This document shows positions 23,282-33,526 of a stretch of DNA of 64,000 nt, piece by piece. Origin of the DNA: Thermoleophilia bacterium. Its GTDB lineage: Bacteria > Actinomycetota > Thermoleophilia > UBA2241. Both the position numbers and the translations under genes were made by a program. The stretch spans positions 1 to 64,000 of the forward strand of contig JAWKKE010000005.1 in the NCBI GenBank assembly GCA_041393415.1, read 5' to 3'. The notes beneath the pieces were generated by a model that ran no database searches, was not told where the DNA came from, and saw only the letters and a program-made list of their open reading frames with translations. Position 1 is the first letter of the stretch. Each line of letters opens with the position of its first letter.

Positions 23282-24539
23282 CCGCTTCCCCTTTCGCGGC
23301 GGCAAGAACGCCATCGTTGTGCTCGCAGCGCCCAACAACGCGCACGAGCTCCCCCCGTCGAGCGTCGCCCTCAACATAGTAGGGGATGTACTCGGAACTG
23401 TACCCCTTCCAGAGGCCGCCGTCGTACTGCTCGACCAGCACCTCGGCGGGTCGGCCGAGGGCGCTGCGGCGGGCGGCCTCGGCGGCGGTCTGAGCCGCCG
23501 CCAGCGCCCGCCGCCGGCGCTCGTCGACGACTGCGGCCGGGAGGGGCGGCAGCTCCGCTGCCGCGGTGCCCGGCCGCGCCGAGAAGGCGAAGACGTGTAC
23601 GCGGCCGAAGAGGCCGCTCTCGAGCACGCGCAGCGTGCGCGCGAAGGCGGCCTCATCCTCGCTGGGGTATCCGACGATCACATCGGTACTCAGCATGCCG
23701 TCGCCGAGCCGCGCACGAGCACGCTCGGCCACAGCCATATAGTCGACGAAGGTATAAGGACGATTCATGTCGGCGAGCACACCGTCGTCGGCCGACTGCA
23801 GCGGCAGATGAAGATGCCGCGCGACACGCTCGTGCGCCAGGACTTCGAGGAGCCGCGCGTCGACGTGACGCGGCTCCAGCGACGAGAGCCGCAGACGGCA
23901 CAGTCCGGGCAGGTCGGCGAGCGCCGTCACGAGATCCGGCAGCCGGAGCTCGCCGTCCCGCCAGGCTCCCAGATCGATGCCGCTCAGCACCACCTCGCCG
24001 CAACCGCGGTCAAGAGCTGCCGACGCGGCGGCGAGAGCGTCGGCGAGCGGCACGCTGCGCGGCTCCCCGCGCACGAGCCGTACGGCGCAGTACGTACAGC
24101 GACCTGCGCAGCCGTCTTGCGCCTTGAGCACGAAGCGCGTGCGCCCGGAGGCGTCGGCGGCGCTGGCTACACCACTCTGCTCCCGATCATCGCCGCCGAC
24201 CGGCACGCCCTCACCCTCGCCACCGGCGCCGTGCGCCAGCGCCGCCCAGTTGGGCGCGGCCGCCACCTCGACGCCGGCCGCGGCGAACTGTTCAGGATTG
24301 AGCCGCGCCGCGCAGCCGGAGACGATGACGCGCCGGCCGGGCCGGTTGAAACGGCGCACCAGGCGCCGCGACTTGCGCTCCGCCTCCGCCGTCACGCAGC
24401 ACGTGTGCACGACGACCACATCGGCCTCGTCGTGCCGCGCGGCCACGCTGAGTCCCGCGGCCTCCAGTTCGGCCAGCGCCTGCTCTCCATCGGCCTGGCT
24501 GATCTTGCAGCCGACGAACACCGAGGCCGCCGACGTCAC
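23274..24539 (-). CDS. mtaB: tRNA (t6A37) methylthiotransferase, MtaB-like
   Basis: A 421-residue radical SAM methylthiotransferase. The N-terminal UPF0004 domain supplies three cluster cysteines (VGCK, HTCC, SGCA). The radical SAM CxxxCxxC is CAGRCTYC, and a TRAM-like C-terminus follows. The GCKISQADGE opening resembles MtaB rather than MiaB, so the likely product is ms2t6A in ANN-decoding tRNAs. GTG 24539 was chosen as start, 14 bases after the prmA stop; no strong ribosome site is visible, consistent with coupling. A Gly/Glu-rich insertion (GAGGEGEGVPVGG) precedes the SAM domain. Confidence 0.87.
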   Translation of the reverse strand: MTSAASVFVGCKISQADGEQALAELEAAGLSVAARHDEADVVVVHTCCVTAEAERKSRRLVRRFNRPGRRVIVSGCAARLNPEQFAAAGVEVAAAPNWAALAHGAGGEGEGVPVGGDDREQSGVASAADASGRTRFVLKAQDGCAGRCTYCAVRLVRGEPRSVPLADALAAASAALDRGCGEVVLSGIDLGAWRDGELRLPDLVTALADLPGLCRLRLSSLEPRHVDARLLEVLAHERVARHLHLPLQSADDGVLADMNRPYTFVDYMAVAERARARLGDGMLSTDVIVGYPSEDEAAFARTLRVLESGLFGRVHVFAFSARPGTAAAELPPLPAAVVDERRRRALAAAQTAAEAARRSALGRPAEVLVEQYDGGLWKGYSSEYIPYYVEGDARRGELVRVVGRCEHNDGVLAAAKGEADE

Positions 24540-24552
24540 GACCGCACCGTAC

Positions 24553-25500
24553 TCACAGCCGCGGCACCAGGTGCAGCATAGCCCACATGTCGTCCACCGT
24601 TTGCGCCGCCACCCTGAAGGCCGGGAACGCCGCCGCGGCCGCGTCGCTCTGCTCCACGAGCAGGCCGGCAAGGAGGAGATGGGCAGGCAACGGCACCCCC
24701 GAGCCGGCGCCCGACGCCGCGAACCGGCGCGCGAGCCGCAGAATGGGCTGCAAGGCGAGATTGGCGACGACGACATCGGCCGCCGGAAGATCATTGGCCG
24801 GATCAGTGACATCGCCGACCCAGAACTCGGGCGCCAGATCGTTGGCGGCCGCGTTGAGCAGCGCAGCCTCCACGGCCGCCGGGTCGTTGTCGATCCCCCA
24901 AACGGGGGCAAAACCGAGACGCAGGGCGGCCAGCGACACCACCCCGGAGCCGCTCCCGAGATCGAGCAACGAGCCGGGAGAGATCTCGTGCAGCGCCGCC
25001 AGACACTGCCGAGTGGTGGCGTGACCACCGGTGCCGAAGGCCTGACCGGGGTCGACGACGACGTCCAGGAGATCGTCGCGGGCAGGGAACCACGGCGGAC
25101 GCAGATACAGGCGGCCGACCGCGTGCGGCGTGTGATACTGCTTCCACGCCTCGTCCCACCCTTCGGGCTCCGGTTCGGCGATGAGCGTCCCGAGACGGCC
25201 GAGCGCTTTCAGGGTTGCCTGCTCGGCCGCTTCGTCGCGCCCCTCCTCAAGCCAGAAGATCAAGGTGTGCCCGCCGTCCTGCTCTTGCCAGCCGGCGGGC
25301 TGCAGACTCTCGATCAGCGCCGTCGCTTCGGGATGCAGGTAGTTGAGTGCGGCCGGATCGGGCCGCCGGGCGTGCGCCGCCGCGCCGGACCAATCGTCGA
25401 CCAGTTCCTGTTCACGATCGACCGACGCCCACGGCGCCGTCTGCCCGCCCGTCGCGGCCGTCACGGCAGCCCCGTGCGTCAGGCGCAACGTGTAGCGCAT
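24553..25500 (-). CDS. prmA: Ribosomal protein L11 methyltransferase
   Basis: A 315-residue PrmA that trimethylates L11. An N-terminal substrate domain precedes the SAM domain with DPGQAFGTGGHATT, DLGSGSGVVSL and a catalytic-loop segment ADVVVANL in place of the usual NI-L motif. It sits between dnaJ and mtaB, the usual place in this gene string. ATG 25500 gives family-like length. The dnaJ stop is 14 bases upstream. Confidence 0.93.
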   Translation of the reverse strand: MRYTLRLTHGAAVTAATGGQTAPWASVDREQELVDDWSGAAAHARRPDPAALNYLHPEATALIESLQPAGWQEQDGGHTLIFWLEEGRDEAAEQATLKALGRLGTLIAEPEPEGWDEAWKQYHTPHAVGRLYLRPPWFPARDDLLDVVVDPGQAFGTGGHATTRQCLAALHEISPGSLLDLGSGSGVVSLAALRLGFAPVWGIDNDPAAVEAALLNAAANDLAPEFWVGDVTDPANDLPAADVVVANLALQPILRLARRFAASGAGSGVPLPAHLLLAGLLVEQSDAAAAAFPAFRVAAQTVDDMWAMLHLVPRL

Positions 25501-25514
25501 ATGAGGACGCGGCC

Positions 25515-26654
25515 TCACTGGCGAAAGACTGCCCTCACCTTGTCGAAGAAGCTCTGATCGGACTCGTAGTTGCTGGCGCCCGTCACGCCGGCGAACTGCT
25601 CGAGCACGGTGCGCTGCTCCGCCGTGAGGTGCCGAGGCACCTGCACGTTGACGACGACCTTGAGCGCCCCGCGTCCATATCCCTGCAGAACCGGCACCCC
25701 ACGATTGCGATACACCTTCACCTCGCCGGGCTGCGTGCCCGGAGACACTTCCAGGTCGAAACTGCCGTCGAGCGCGGGAATGTGCACGGTCGTCCCCAAC
25801 GCCGCCTCGACCATGGTCACATCGAGGCGGTACACGAGGTCGTCGCCGTCGCGCACGAAGTGCTCGTCCGACTCCACGCTGACGCCGACGTAGAGGTCGC
25901 CCGGACGCCCACCCTGGGCGGCGGCGCCGCCTTCGCCACCAAGGCGCAAGCGCTGCCCGTGGGCGATACCGGCGGGCACATCCACCTTCACGGTGCGGGT
26001 GCCGCGCACACGACCGGTGCCGCGGCACGTCTCGCACGGATCTTTGACGATAGTGCCTTGACCACGGCAGACGTTGCACGTGCTCGTGCGCACGAACTGC
26101 CCAAAGCCTCCGAGGCTCGAGACTTCGCGCATGCGTCCGGAGCCGTGGCACTGGGGACACGATTCGCGCCCCGTACCAGGGCGAGCGCCGCTCCCCCCGC
26201 ACGTCTCGCACTGCTGGTCGGCCCTCACCTCGACCTCTTTCGTGGCCCCGAAGATCGACTCGCCGAACGTGAGCTTGACCGCCACCTCAACATCATCGCC
26301 GCGGGGCGTGGGCGCACTTCCGGCGCTGCCCCACATGCCCGTATCGCGCAGGGCCGAGTCGAAACCGCCACCGAAGAAGATGTTGAAGAGATCACTGAAG
26401 CCGACGTGCTCGAAGTCGATGTGCGAGCGCCCCTTGAGACCATCGAAGCCGTAGCGATCGTAGGCGGCGCGCGAGTCGGCGTCGCTCAGCGCTTCGTAGG
26501 CTTCGGCCAGTTCCTTGAATTGGGCCTCGCAGTCCGGATCGTTGGGCTTCACGTCCGGGTGGCACTCGCGCGCTAGGCGCCGAAAGGCCTTCTTGATCTC
26601 GGCCGCGTCGGCATCGCGGCCCACTCCCAAGACATCGTAATAGTCGCGTTTCAC
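25515..26654 (-). CDS. dnaJ: Chaperone DnaJ
   Basis: A 379-residue type I Hsp40. The J domain has the HPD motif (ECHPDVK), a Gly/Phe region follows (FNIFFGGGF), then four zinc repeats CETCGGSG, CPQCHGSG, CNVCRGQG and CETCRGTG and the C-terminal substrate domains. It stimulates the DnaK ATPase; dnaK and grpE are not in this window. GTG 26654 overlaps the hrcA stop (GTGA) with GGAAGAG upstream, so hrcA and dnaJ are translationally coupled. Confidence 0.96.
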   Translation of the reverse strand: MKRDYYDVLGVGRDADAAEIKKAFRRLARECHPDVKPNDPDCEAQFKELAEAYEALSDADSRAAYDRYGFDGLKGRSHIDFEHVGFSDLFNIFFGGGFDSALRDTGMWGSAGSAPTPRGDDVEVAVKLTFGESIFGATKEVEVRADQQCETCGGSGARPGTGRESCPQCHGSGRMREVSSLGGFGQFVRTSTCNVCRGQGTIVKDPCETCRGTGRVRGTRTVKVDVPAGIAHGQRLRLGGEGGAAAQGGRPGDLYVGVSVESDEHFVRDGDDLVYRLDVTMVEAALGTTVHIPALDGSFDLEVSPGTQPGEVKVYRNRGVPVLQGYGRGALKVVVNVQVPRHLTAEQRTVLEQFAGVTGASNYESDQSFFDKVRAVFRQ

Positions 26655-27664
26655 CAGATCTCTTCCAGGTAGGCACTTAGACTGTCGGCTGTGGCGCGGA
26701 CGCTCGCGATCACCCGCGGGTAGTCCATACGTTTGGGCCCCAAGACGCTCACCGTCCCCAGGGCGCGATTGGCGATGCCGTAGTTCGCCGCGACCATGGA
26801 GCACGAACGCAGCGAGGGCGTCGTCATCTCCTGACCGATGCGCAGATAGACCCCATCTTCACGAAGAACGTCGGCAAGGAGCTCAAGGAGATTGATGCGA
26901 TGCTCGAGGATCTCGACCAACTCATCGAGGTGGGCGGCGCCAGCCCGCGACAAGTTGTCGAGGAGCCGCGAAGCGCCGCCCATGTGCAGGCCGTCGGCGT
27001 CACCGCCCGGCGCCGCGAACGCACTGCTGAGCGCGGCGAGGAACTCGTGCTCTTTGGCCTTGAGATCGGGGCTCTCGAAGGCCGCTCCGACGACCCTCGT
27101 CCCAAGCTGAGCGCCCACGAGGCGTTCGTTGAGGTAGACCCGTGCGAACGCCGCCAGACCTTCGTCGATGGGGTCGACGAAGCGGAAGTTGCGTTTGGTC
27201 ACTTGGCCGGAGCTCGTAATGATGACGACCATCACCAGCCGCGGCTGCAAGGTGAGGATCTCGATGTGTCGGATCGTCGACGTCGTAACCGCCGGCGCCG
27301 ACACGACGGCTAGGAGCTCCGTGACGCGAGACAGCGCTTCGGCGGTCTCGCGCAGAGCATCGTCGATCTCACGACGAGCGCGGTCGTGCTCGGGCAGTAG
27401 TTCGGGCACGGGCTCGCCACGCTCGCCCAGAATGACATTGACGTAGTGGCGATAGCCGGCGTCGGTCGGCACTCGGCCGGCCGATGTATGCGGATGCGCA
27501 AGCATCCCCGCATCTTCCATGTCGGCGAGATCGTTACGGAGTGTGGAGGGCGCGACGCCGAACGAGAAGCGCTCGCTCAAGTGCTTGGAACCGACCGGCG
27601 CACCTGTGGCGAAGTACTCCTCGATGACGGCCCGCAGCACCTGCTCCTGGCGTGGTTTCAGCAT
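26651..27664 (-). CDS. hrcA: Heat-inducible transcription repressor HrcA
   Basis: A 337-residue repressor: an N-terminal winged helix (GSKHLSERFSFGVAPSTLRNDLADMEDAG), the segment HPHTSAGRVPTDAGYRHYV and a GAF-like inserted dimerisation domain. HrcA binds CIRCE inverted repeats before chaperone operons. No TTAGCACTC-N9-GAGTGCTAA element was found upstream of this gene or dnaJ, and hemW ends 20 bases upstream, so this copy seems transcribed with the lepA-hemW genes. ATG 27664 is the family-like start. Confidence 0.95.
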   Translation of the reverse strand: MLKPRQEQVLRAVIEEYFATGAPVGSKHLSERFSFGVAPSTLRNDLADMEDAGMLAHPHTSAGRVPTDAGYRHYVNVILGERGEPVPELLPEHDRARREIDDALRETAEALSRVTELLAVVSAPAVTTSTIRHIEILTLQPRLVMVVIITSSGQVTKRNFRFVDPIDEGLAAFARVYLNERLVGAQLGTRVVGAAFESPDLKAKEHEFLAALSSAFAAPGGDADGLHMGGASRLLDNLSRAGAAHLDELVEILEHRINLLELLADVLREDGVYLRIGQEMTTPSLRSCSMVAANYGIANRALGTVSVLGPKRMDYPRVIASVRATADSLSAYLEEIW

Positions 27665-27684
27665 TGGCACCGCCGTGTTAAATA

Positions 27685-28959
27685 TCAAGCGCGAAACAGA
27701 CGTACGCAGACCTCGTCGGCCACATAGCGCCCCTTTCGCGTCACGCGGATTGTACCATCCCGCACCTTGACGAGACCACCGCCGGCCAGTGTAGCGACAG
27801 CGCCGTCGTCGACGGCGTCGCCGAGCTCGACGAGCGGCACGGCAAGACCGCATCGCGCCGCCAGCATGAGCCGCTCGCGAGCCGCTGAGCGCGCGTCGAG
27901 GCGCTCGCTTGCGCATGCAGGCGGCGCGCCCGCGGCGAGCGCCGCCTGCCATGCCGACACATCGGTCGTGTTCGTCCAGCGACGCCGACCGACGGTACTC
28001 ACCGCGCCGGGCCCTAGGCCCAGATACGGACGGGCGCGCCAATACGCCACATTGTGGCGCGCCCGCCGCCCCGGCAGTGCGTAGTTGCTCACCTCGTACC
28101 AGTCGTAGCCGGCACGCCCAAGAGCACGCACGAGGCGACGATACATGGCCGCGCGTGCCTCGCCGTCGGGAGTCGCCACCAGAGACGTGGACGTCTCGGA
28201 GCGCGTCGCGCGACGCGCGGAAGACCCGTCTCCGGCGAGACGCCGAGCCAGCGGCGTGCCCGCCACAACCATGAGCTCATACCAGGAGATGTGCTCGGGG
28301 CGCTGAGCGAGAACGGCGGCGATGTCGGCCTCGAGGTCGGCGCCGGTCTGGCCAGGCAGACCGTACATCATGTCGAGACTGAGGTTGGCGACGCCGGCGG
28401 CGCGCAAACAGGCGACCGCGCCGACCGGATCGGCCTGCGACCGCCGGCCGAGTGCGCGACGGCGCTCGGCGGCGAAGCTCTGCACGCCGAGCGAGACGCG
28501 CAGACCTCGAGATGCACCGCCTTCGCGGCGCGCCGACCGGTGAGACCAGTCTGCCGCCCATTCGGCGAACCGGCAGTCGACGTCCTCCGGGTTGACCTCG
28601 ACGGTGACCTCGGCAGCGGGTGTGAGGTACGGCCGGAAGGGCTCGAGCAACCGCTCGAGCAGGTCCGGCCCCAGCAAGCTCGGCGTTCCGCCGCCAAGAT
28701 AGAGCGTGTGCACGCGACGCACGCCGTACGCGCCGCGTTCGCGCTCCCACTCGGCGGCCACTCCGTCGACGTAGGCTCGAAAGCAGCGGGAAGCACCGGC
28801 GTCCGCCCGCCCGTACCGAACGACCCGGCCCATCGGACCCACCGCGCTGGAGGCGAAGTCGCAGTAGTCGCACTTCGCCGAGCAGAAGGGCACGTGCACG
28901 TAGACATGCCGCACCGGACCCGAGAAGGCGCCGCCGGTGCCCGCGCGTGTACTCCTCAC
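27685..28959 (-). CDS. hemW: Radical SAM heme chaperone HemW
   Basis: A 424-residue HemW/coproporphyrinogen III oxidase-like protein. The cluster motif is CSAKCDYC (C-x3-C-x2-C) in VHVPFCSAKCDYCDF, followed by LYLGGGTPSLL, a conserved GVQSF and DMMYGLPGQT; a HemN C-terminal domain ends it. HemW delivers heme to target proteins rather than oxidising coproporphyrinogen. GTG 28959 overlaps the upstream acetyltransferase stop (GTGA). Two Arg/Ser-rich insertions (around the GRADAG and GSSARRATRSETS sequences) are longer than usual. Confidence 0.9.
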   Translation of the reverse strand: MRSTRAGTGGAFSGPVRHVYVHVPFCSAKCDYCDFASSAVGPMGRVVRYGRADAGASRCFRAYVDGVAAEWERERGAYGVRRVHTLYLGGGTPSLLGPDLLERLLEPFRPYLTPAAEVTVEVNPEDVDCRFAEWAADWSHRSARREGGASRGLRVSLGVQSFAAERRRALGRRSQADPVGAVACLRAAGVANLSLDMMYGLPGQTGADLEADIAAVLAQRPEHISWYELMVVAGTPLARRLAGDGSSARRATRSETSTSLVATPDGEARAAMYRRLVRALGRAGYDWYEVSNYALPGRRARHNVAYWRARPYLGLGPGAVSTVGRRRWTNTTDVSAWQAALAAGAPPACASERLDARSAARERLMLAARCGLAVPLVELGDAVDDGAVATLAGGGLVKVRDGTIRVTRKGRYVADEVCVRLFRA

Positions 28960-29543
28960 GGACGAATCGTCGTGGGCACGTAGTAGTAGAGCCACTCGCC
29001 GTCCCCTACGCGCAAGTAGCCGCCGTTCTTCTCGATCACCCGCCGCGAGCCCACGTTGCCGCTCTCGCAATCGATGCACGCCGGATCGACCCCCAGAGTC
29101 GCTGCCAGCGGCAGCGCCGCCGCGAGCATAGCCGTCGCGTGCCCCTGCAGACGAGCGCTCGGCCGCACGTCGTAGCCGATGTGGCCGCCACGGCGGCGCA
29201 AACGCGGACTCAAGTGATGCCGGATGCTGATACGCCCCAGGTACTCGTCGCCGGCGACCCACCAGAGTGTCGTCTGCGGCACGTAGCCGCCGTTGGGAAC
29301 CGGCGGCGGCGCCTCCCCAGACAGACGAGCCAAGTAGCGCCGAAGCGCTCCGGGATGCCGCTCCTCTCCCACAAGGGCAGCCACGTAGTGGGCGAACTCA
29401 AGCGGATCGGCGAGCGCCGCGGCCGAGACATCGAGAAGAAGACCTTCGACCTGGTACTCCGCCAAGGCGCGCAGGTACGAGGCGTGATAGAACCCTGCCG
29501 GTCGCGCCAACCGGGGCTCCGTCGCGCTCGCGCCCACCGCCAT
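28956..29543 (-). CDS. GNAT-family acetyltransferase
   Basis: A 195-residue Gcn5-related N-acetyltransferase. The acetyl-CoA-binding part reads HIGYDVRPSARLQGHATAMLAAAL with the R/Q-x-x-G-x-A loop, and a later segment SGNVGSRRVIEKNGG is typical of the fold. Substrate unknown. It lies between lepA and hemW with close spacing (6 bases to the lepA stop, GTGA overlap with hemW), a gene not always present in this string in other bacteria. Start ATG 29543, with GGAGAG upstream. Confidence 0.87.
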   Translation of the reverse strand: MAVGASATEPRLARPAGFYHASYLRALAEYQVEGLLLDVSAAALADPLEFAHYVAALVGEERHPGALRRYLARLSGEAPPPVPNGGYVPQTTLWWVAGDEYLGRISIRHHLSPRLRRRGGHIGYDVRPSARLQGHATAMLAAALPLAATLGVDPACIDCESGNVGSRRVIEKNGGYLRVGDGEWLYYYVPTTIRP

Positions 29544-29549
29544 GACGAC

Positions 29550-31358
<1,809 letters not shown>

Positions 31359-31366
31359 GGCCGCCT

Positions 31367-31372
31367 ATGATA
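31367..31372 (-). promoter_or_regulatory. Putative -10 box just upstream of lepA
   Basis: TATCAT on the minus strand ends 8 bases before the lepA GTG. If used, transcription would begin within about 2-3 bases of the start codon and the lepA message would be nearly leaderless. No convincing -35 box was found 16-18 bases upstream. Confidence 0.35.
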
Positions 31373-31390
31373 CAGCTTCGCGAGCGCGGT

Positions 31391-32968
31391 CTATTCGCCC
31401 GCGACGGTGCGCACGCGGCGGCGGCGCAGCGCACGCCACACCGCCGTGAGCTCATCCAGCTTGAGCAGACGCGCAAGCCCCACGTAGACGAGCCCACCAC
31501 CGGCAACAGCCACGCTCGTCGCCACGAGCAGTTCCGCGAAGCCGGCGGCGGCGTAACCCTCGAGCAACCGCCAGAGCACACCGGAGACGAGCGCGAGACC
31601 GCCGGTACACACGGCCGCTCGCGCCGCGGTGCGGACGATCCGGCGGCCGTCCAAGCGCCCGAGCTCGCGGCGCAGCAACACGGCCAGCGCCGCGAAATTC
31701 ACGAGCGAGACGAGCCCCATGCTGAGCGTGATGCCGGCCACGCCGAATGGCCGGTACAGCAACCAGCACAACACCACGGTCGCCGCCAGATTGAGCAGAC
31801 TCACGTAGAACGGCAACCACGGTCGGTGCATGCTCTGGAAGGCACGATTGAGCATGATGTTGGCGTTGGCGAACACGAGACCCACAGCCATGAAGGCCAG
31901 CGCCAGCGCGACCTCTGCGGTGGCTTCCGCATCGAACCGGCCGCGCTGGTACACCAGCCGCACAAACGCCTGCGGCATCACCATGAACCAGGCGACGAAC
32001 GGCAGCGAGACGACCACCATCTGACGTACACCGAAGGAGACGGTGTCGCCGAATCGCCCGTCTTCGCGGGAGAGTGCGAAGCGCGAGAGCGAAGGAAACA
32101 GCACCGTGCCGATGGTTACGGCGAACACCCCCTGAGGCAGCTGATAGAGACGAAAGGCATAGCCGATCTCGGCCCCCGCGCGGTCGCTGACGAGCTGTGC
32201 GAACACCGTGCCGATGAGCGCATTGAAGTTGAGGACGCCGAGCGTGATCGTGATCGGCACCATGAGCAGTAGGACCTCGCGCAGCAGCGGGTCGCGCAAG
32301 CCGAAACGCGGCCACAGCCAGCGGTCGGCATGCCCCATGCTCGCGGCAAGCAGTCCGAACTGAAGGAGTGTACCGACGAGCATGCCGAACGCTGCCGCGT
32401 ATACCCCCATCGTGCTCCCGAAGAGAAGCACCATGACGATGATCGTGAGATTCCAGACGATCGAGACCACCGCCGGCATGGTGAAGCGCTCCAGCGAGTA
32501 GAGCACACCGCTGACGGCGCCGGCGAGCGAGAACAGCAGAACCGTCGGCAGCAGGATGCGCAACATGTCGGCGGCGAGCGCTCGGCTGGCGGCGTCCTGA
32601 GTCAGCTTCGGGAAGACAGCGTGAGCGAGCGGGTCGGCGGCGAACATGAGCAGCACCACCACGCCGCCGACCACCACGAGGATCAGCCCCAGAAGGTTCG
32701 AAGCCAGTTGAAAGGCACGCTCGCGCTCGCCCTTGGTCAGAAGCGCCGTGAAGACCGGCACGAAGGCGGCGCTAATGGCGGCGTCGGCGACCAGTTGTTG
32801 AATGAGGTTGGGGATAACCGAGACCGACACCAGGGTGTTGTACTCGGCGCCGACACCGTAGATCGCGGCGGTGACGATCTCACGACCGAGCCCCGTGACA
32901 CGCGAGAACACCGTCGCCGACGCGAAGATGAGCGCCGCGAAGGCGAGCTTACGCGAATGGTCCGTCAT
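31391..32968 (-). CDS. murJ: Lipid II flippase MurJ
   Basis: A 525-residue polytopic MOP-superfamily protein with about 14 TM helices. N-terminal ATVFSRVTGLGREIVTAAIYG, NLIQQLVADAAISAAFVPVF and the FPSLSRFAL segment are typical of MurJ/MviN. It flips lipid II for peptidoglycan synthesis. It is transcribed away from lepA's promoter end on the same strand, 32 bp upstream. ATG 32968 fits the family start. The other peptidoglycan genes of the window lie 27 kb away. Confidence 0.93.
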   Translation of the reverse strand: MTDHSRKLAFAALIFASATVFSRVTGLGREIVTAAIYGVGAEYNTLVSVSVIPNLIQQLVADAAISAAFVPVFTALLTKGERERAFQLASNLLGLILVVVGGVVVLLMFAADPLAHAVFPKLTQDAASRALAADMLRILLPTVLLFSLAGAVSGVLYSLERFTMPAVVSIVWNLTIIVMVLLFGSTMGVYAAAFGMLVGTLLQFGLLAASMGHADRWLWPRFGLRDPLLREVLLLMVPITITLGVLNFNALIGTVFAQLVSDRAGAEIGYAFRLYQLPQGVFAVTIGTVLFPSLSRFALSREDGRFGDTVSFGVRQMVVVSLPFVAWFMVMPQAFVRLVYQRGRFDAEATAEVALALAFMAVGLVFANANIMLNRAFQSMHRPWLPFYVSLLNLAATVVLCWLLYRPFGVAGITLSMGLVSLVNFAALAVLLRRELGRLDGRRIVRTAARAAVCTGGLALVSGVLWRLLEGYAAAGFAELLVATSVAVAGGGLVYVGLARLLKLDELTAVWRALRRRRVRTVAGE

Positions 32969-33039
32969 GACCTCAACTGTTCGACCGCCGGGCGCGAACT
33001 ACTGCCCCCTCGAGGGGCCGTCGGCAGTCTAGCAGAGGC

Positions 33040-33456
33040 TTATCCGCACCAGTACGCCTCCCAGCCGCGATAGCGCCAACTCAAATGCCACGGCACGCAG
33101 TATCCCTCGCCGATCGTGATGCAGTAGAAGCGCTCCGTTCCCTCCGGAGGGCGAACATGAATGCGCGCCGGACCCTCCGGCACATCGCGGAACGCGGCGG
33201 CATGATACGTGCTGCCGGCAGGCAGCGATGCGCCGCTCGCACCGAACTCCGACTTGACGCCGCCTGCAATGGGGGCGCCACTCACCCAGTCGCCGTCGAC
33301 GAAGAGCGAAACCCGATCGCCGTGTTCCGCGGTTGCTTCGGCGCGACCTGTAATGACCAAGAGGTTACGCCTGCGCCCATCGGTAGATGTTTGCGTCTCA
33401 GACGTGGCCTGCACACAACCCCCTGTTCTCCCGGCGTGTTCCGTAACCGCATACAT
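33040..33456 (-). CDS. Hypothetical protein, Trp/Tyr-rich C-terminus
   Basis: A 138-residue protein not recognised. It has no TM helix. The second half is rich in aromatic residues and ends WHLSWRYRGWEAYWCG, with cysteines in FYCITIGEGYC. The middle (VSLFVDGDWVSGAPI, TYHAAAFRDVPEGPARIHV) looks like beta strands of a small secreted or cytosolic beta domain. Its coding bias resembles the neighbours only weakly, so it may be a recent or decaying gene. It is 71 bp upstream of murJ on the same strand. Start ATG 33456 has GGAG only one base away, so the start is uncertain. Confidence 0.5.
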   Translation of the reverse strand: MYAVTEHAGRTGGCVQATSETQTSTDGRRRNLLVITGRAEATAEHGDRVSLFVDGDWVSGAPIAGGVKSEFGASGASLPAGSTYHAAAFRDVPEGPARIHVRPPEGTERFYCITIGEGYCVPWHLSWRYRGWEAYWCG

Positions 33457-33526
33457 ACTCCGCTTCTCACTCTAACGCAAGACGTCACAAACGTACGTAT
33501 GTGTTCCTAAGTGGCTTCCTGATCCA

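Noticed and set aside
26640..27760. CIRCE element near hrcA or dnaJ
   Set aside because: No TTAGCACTC/GAGTGCTAA inverted repeat with a 9-base spacer is present.
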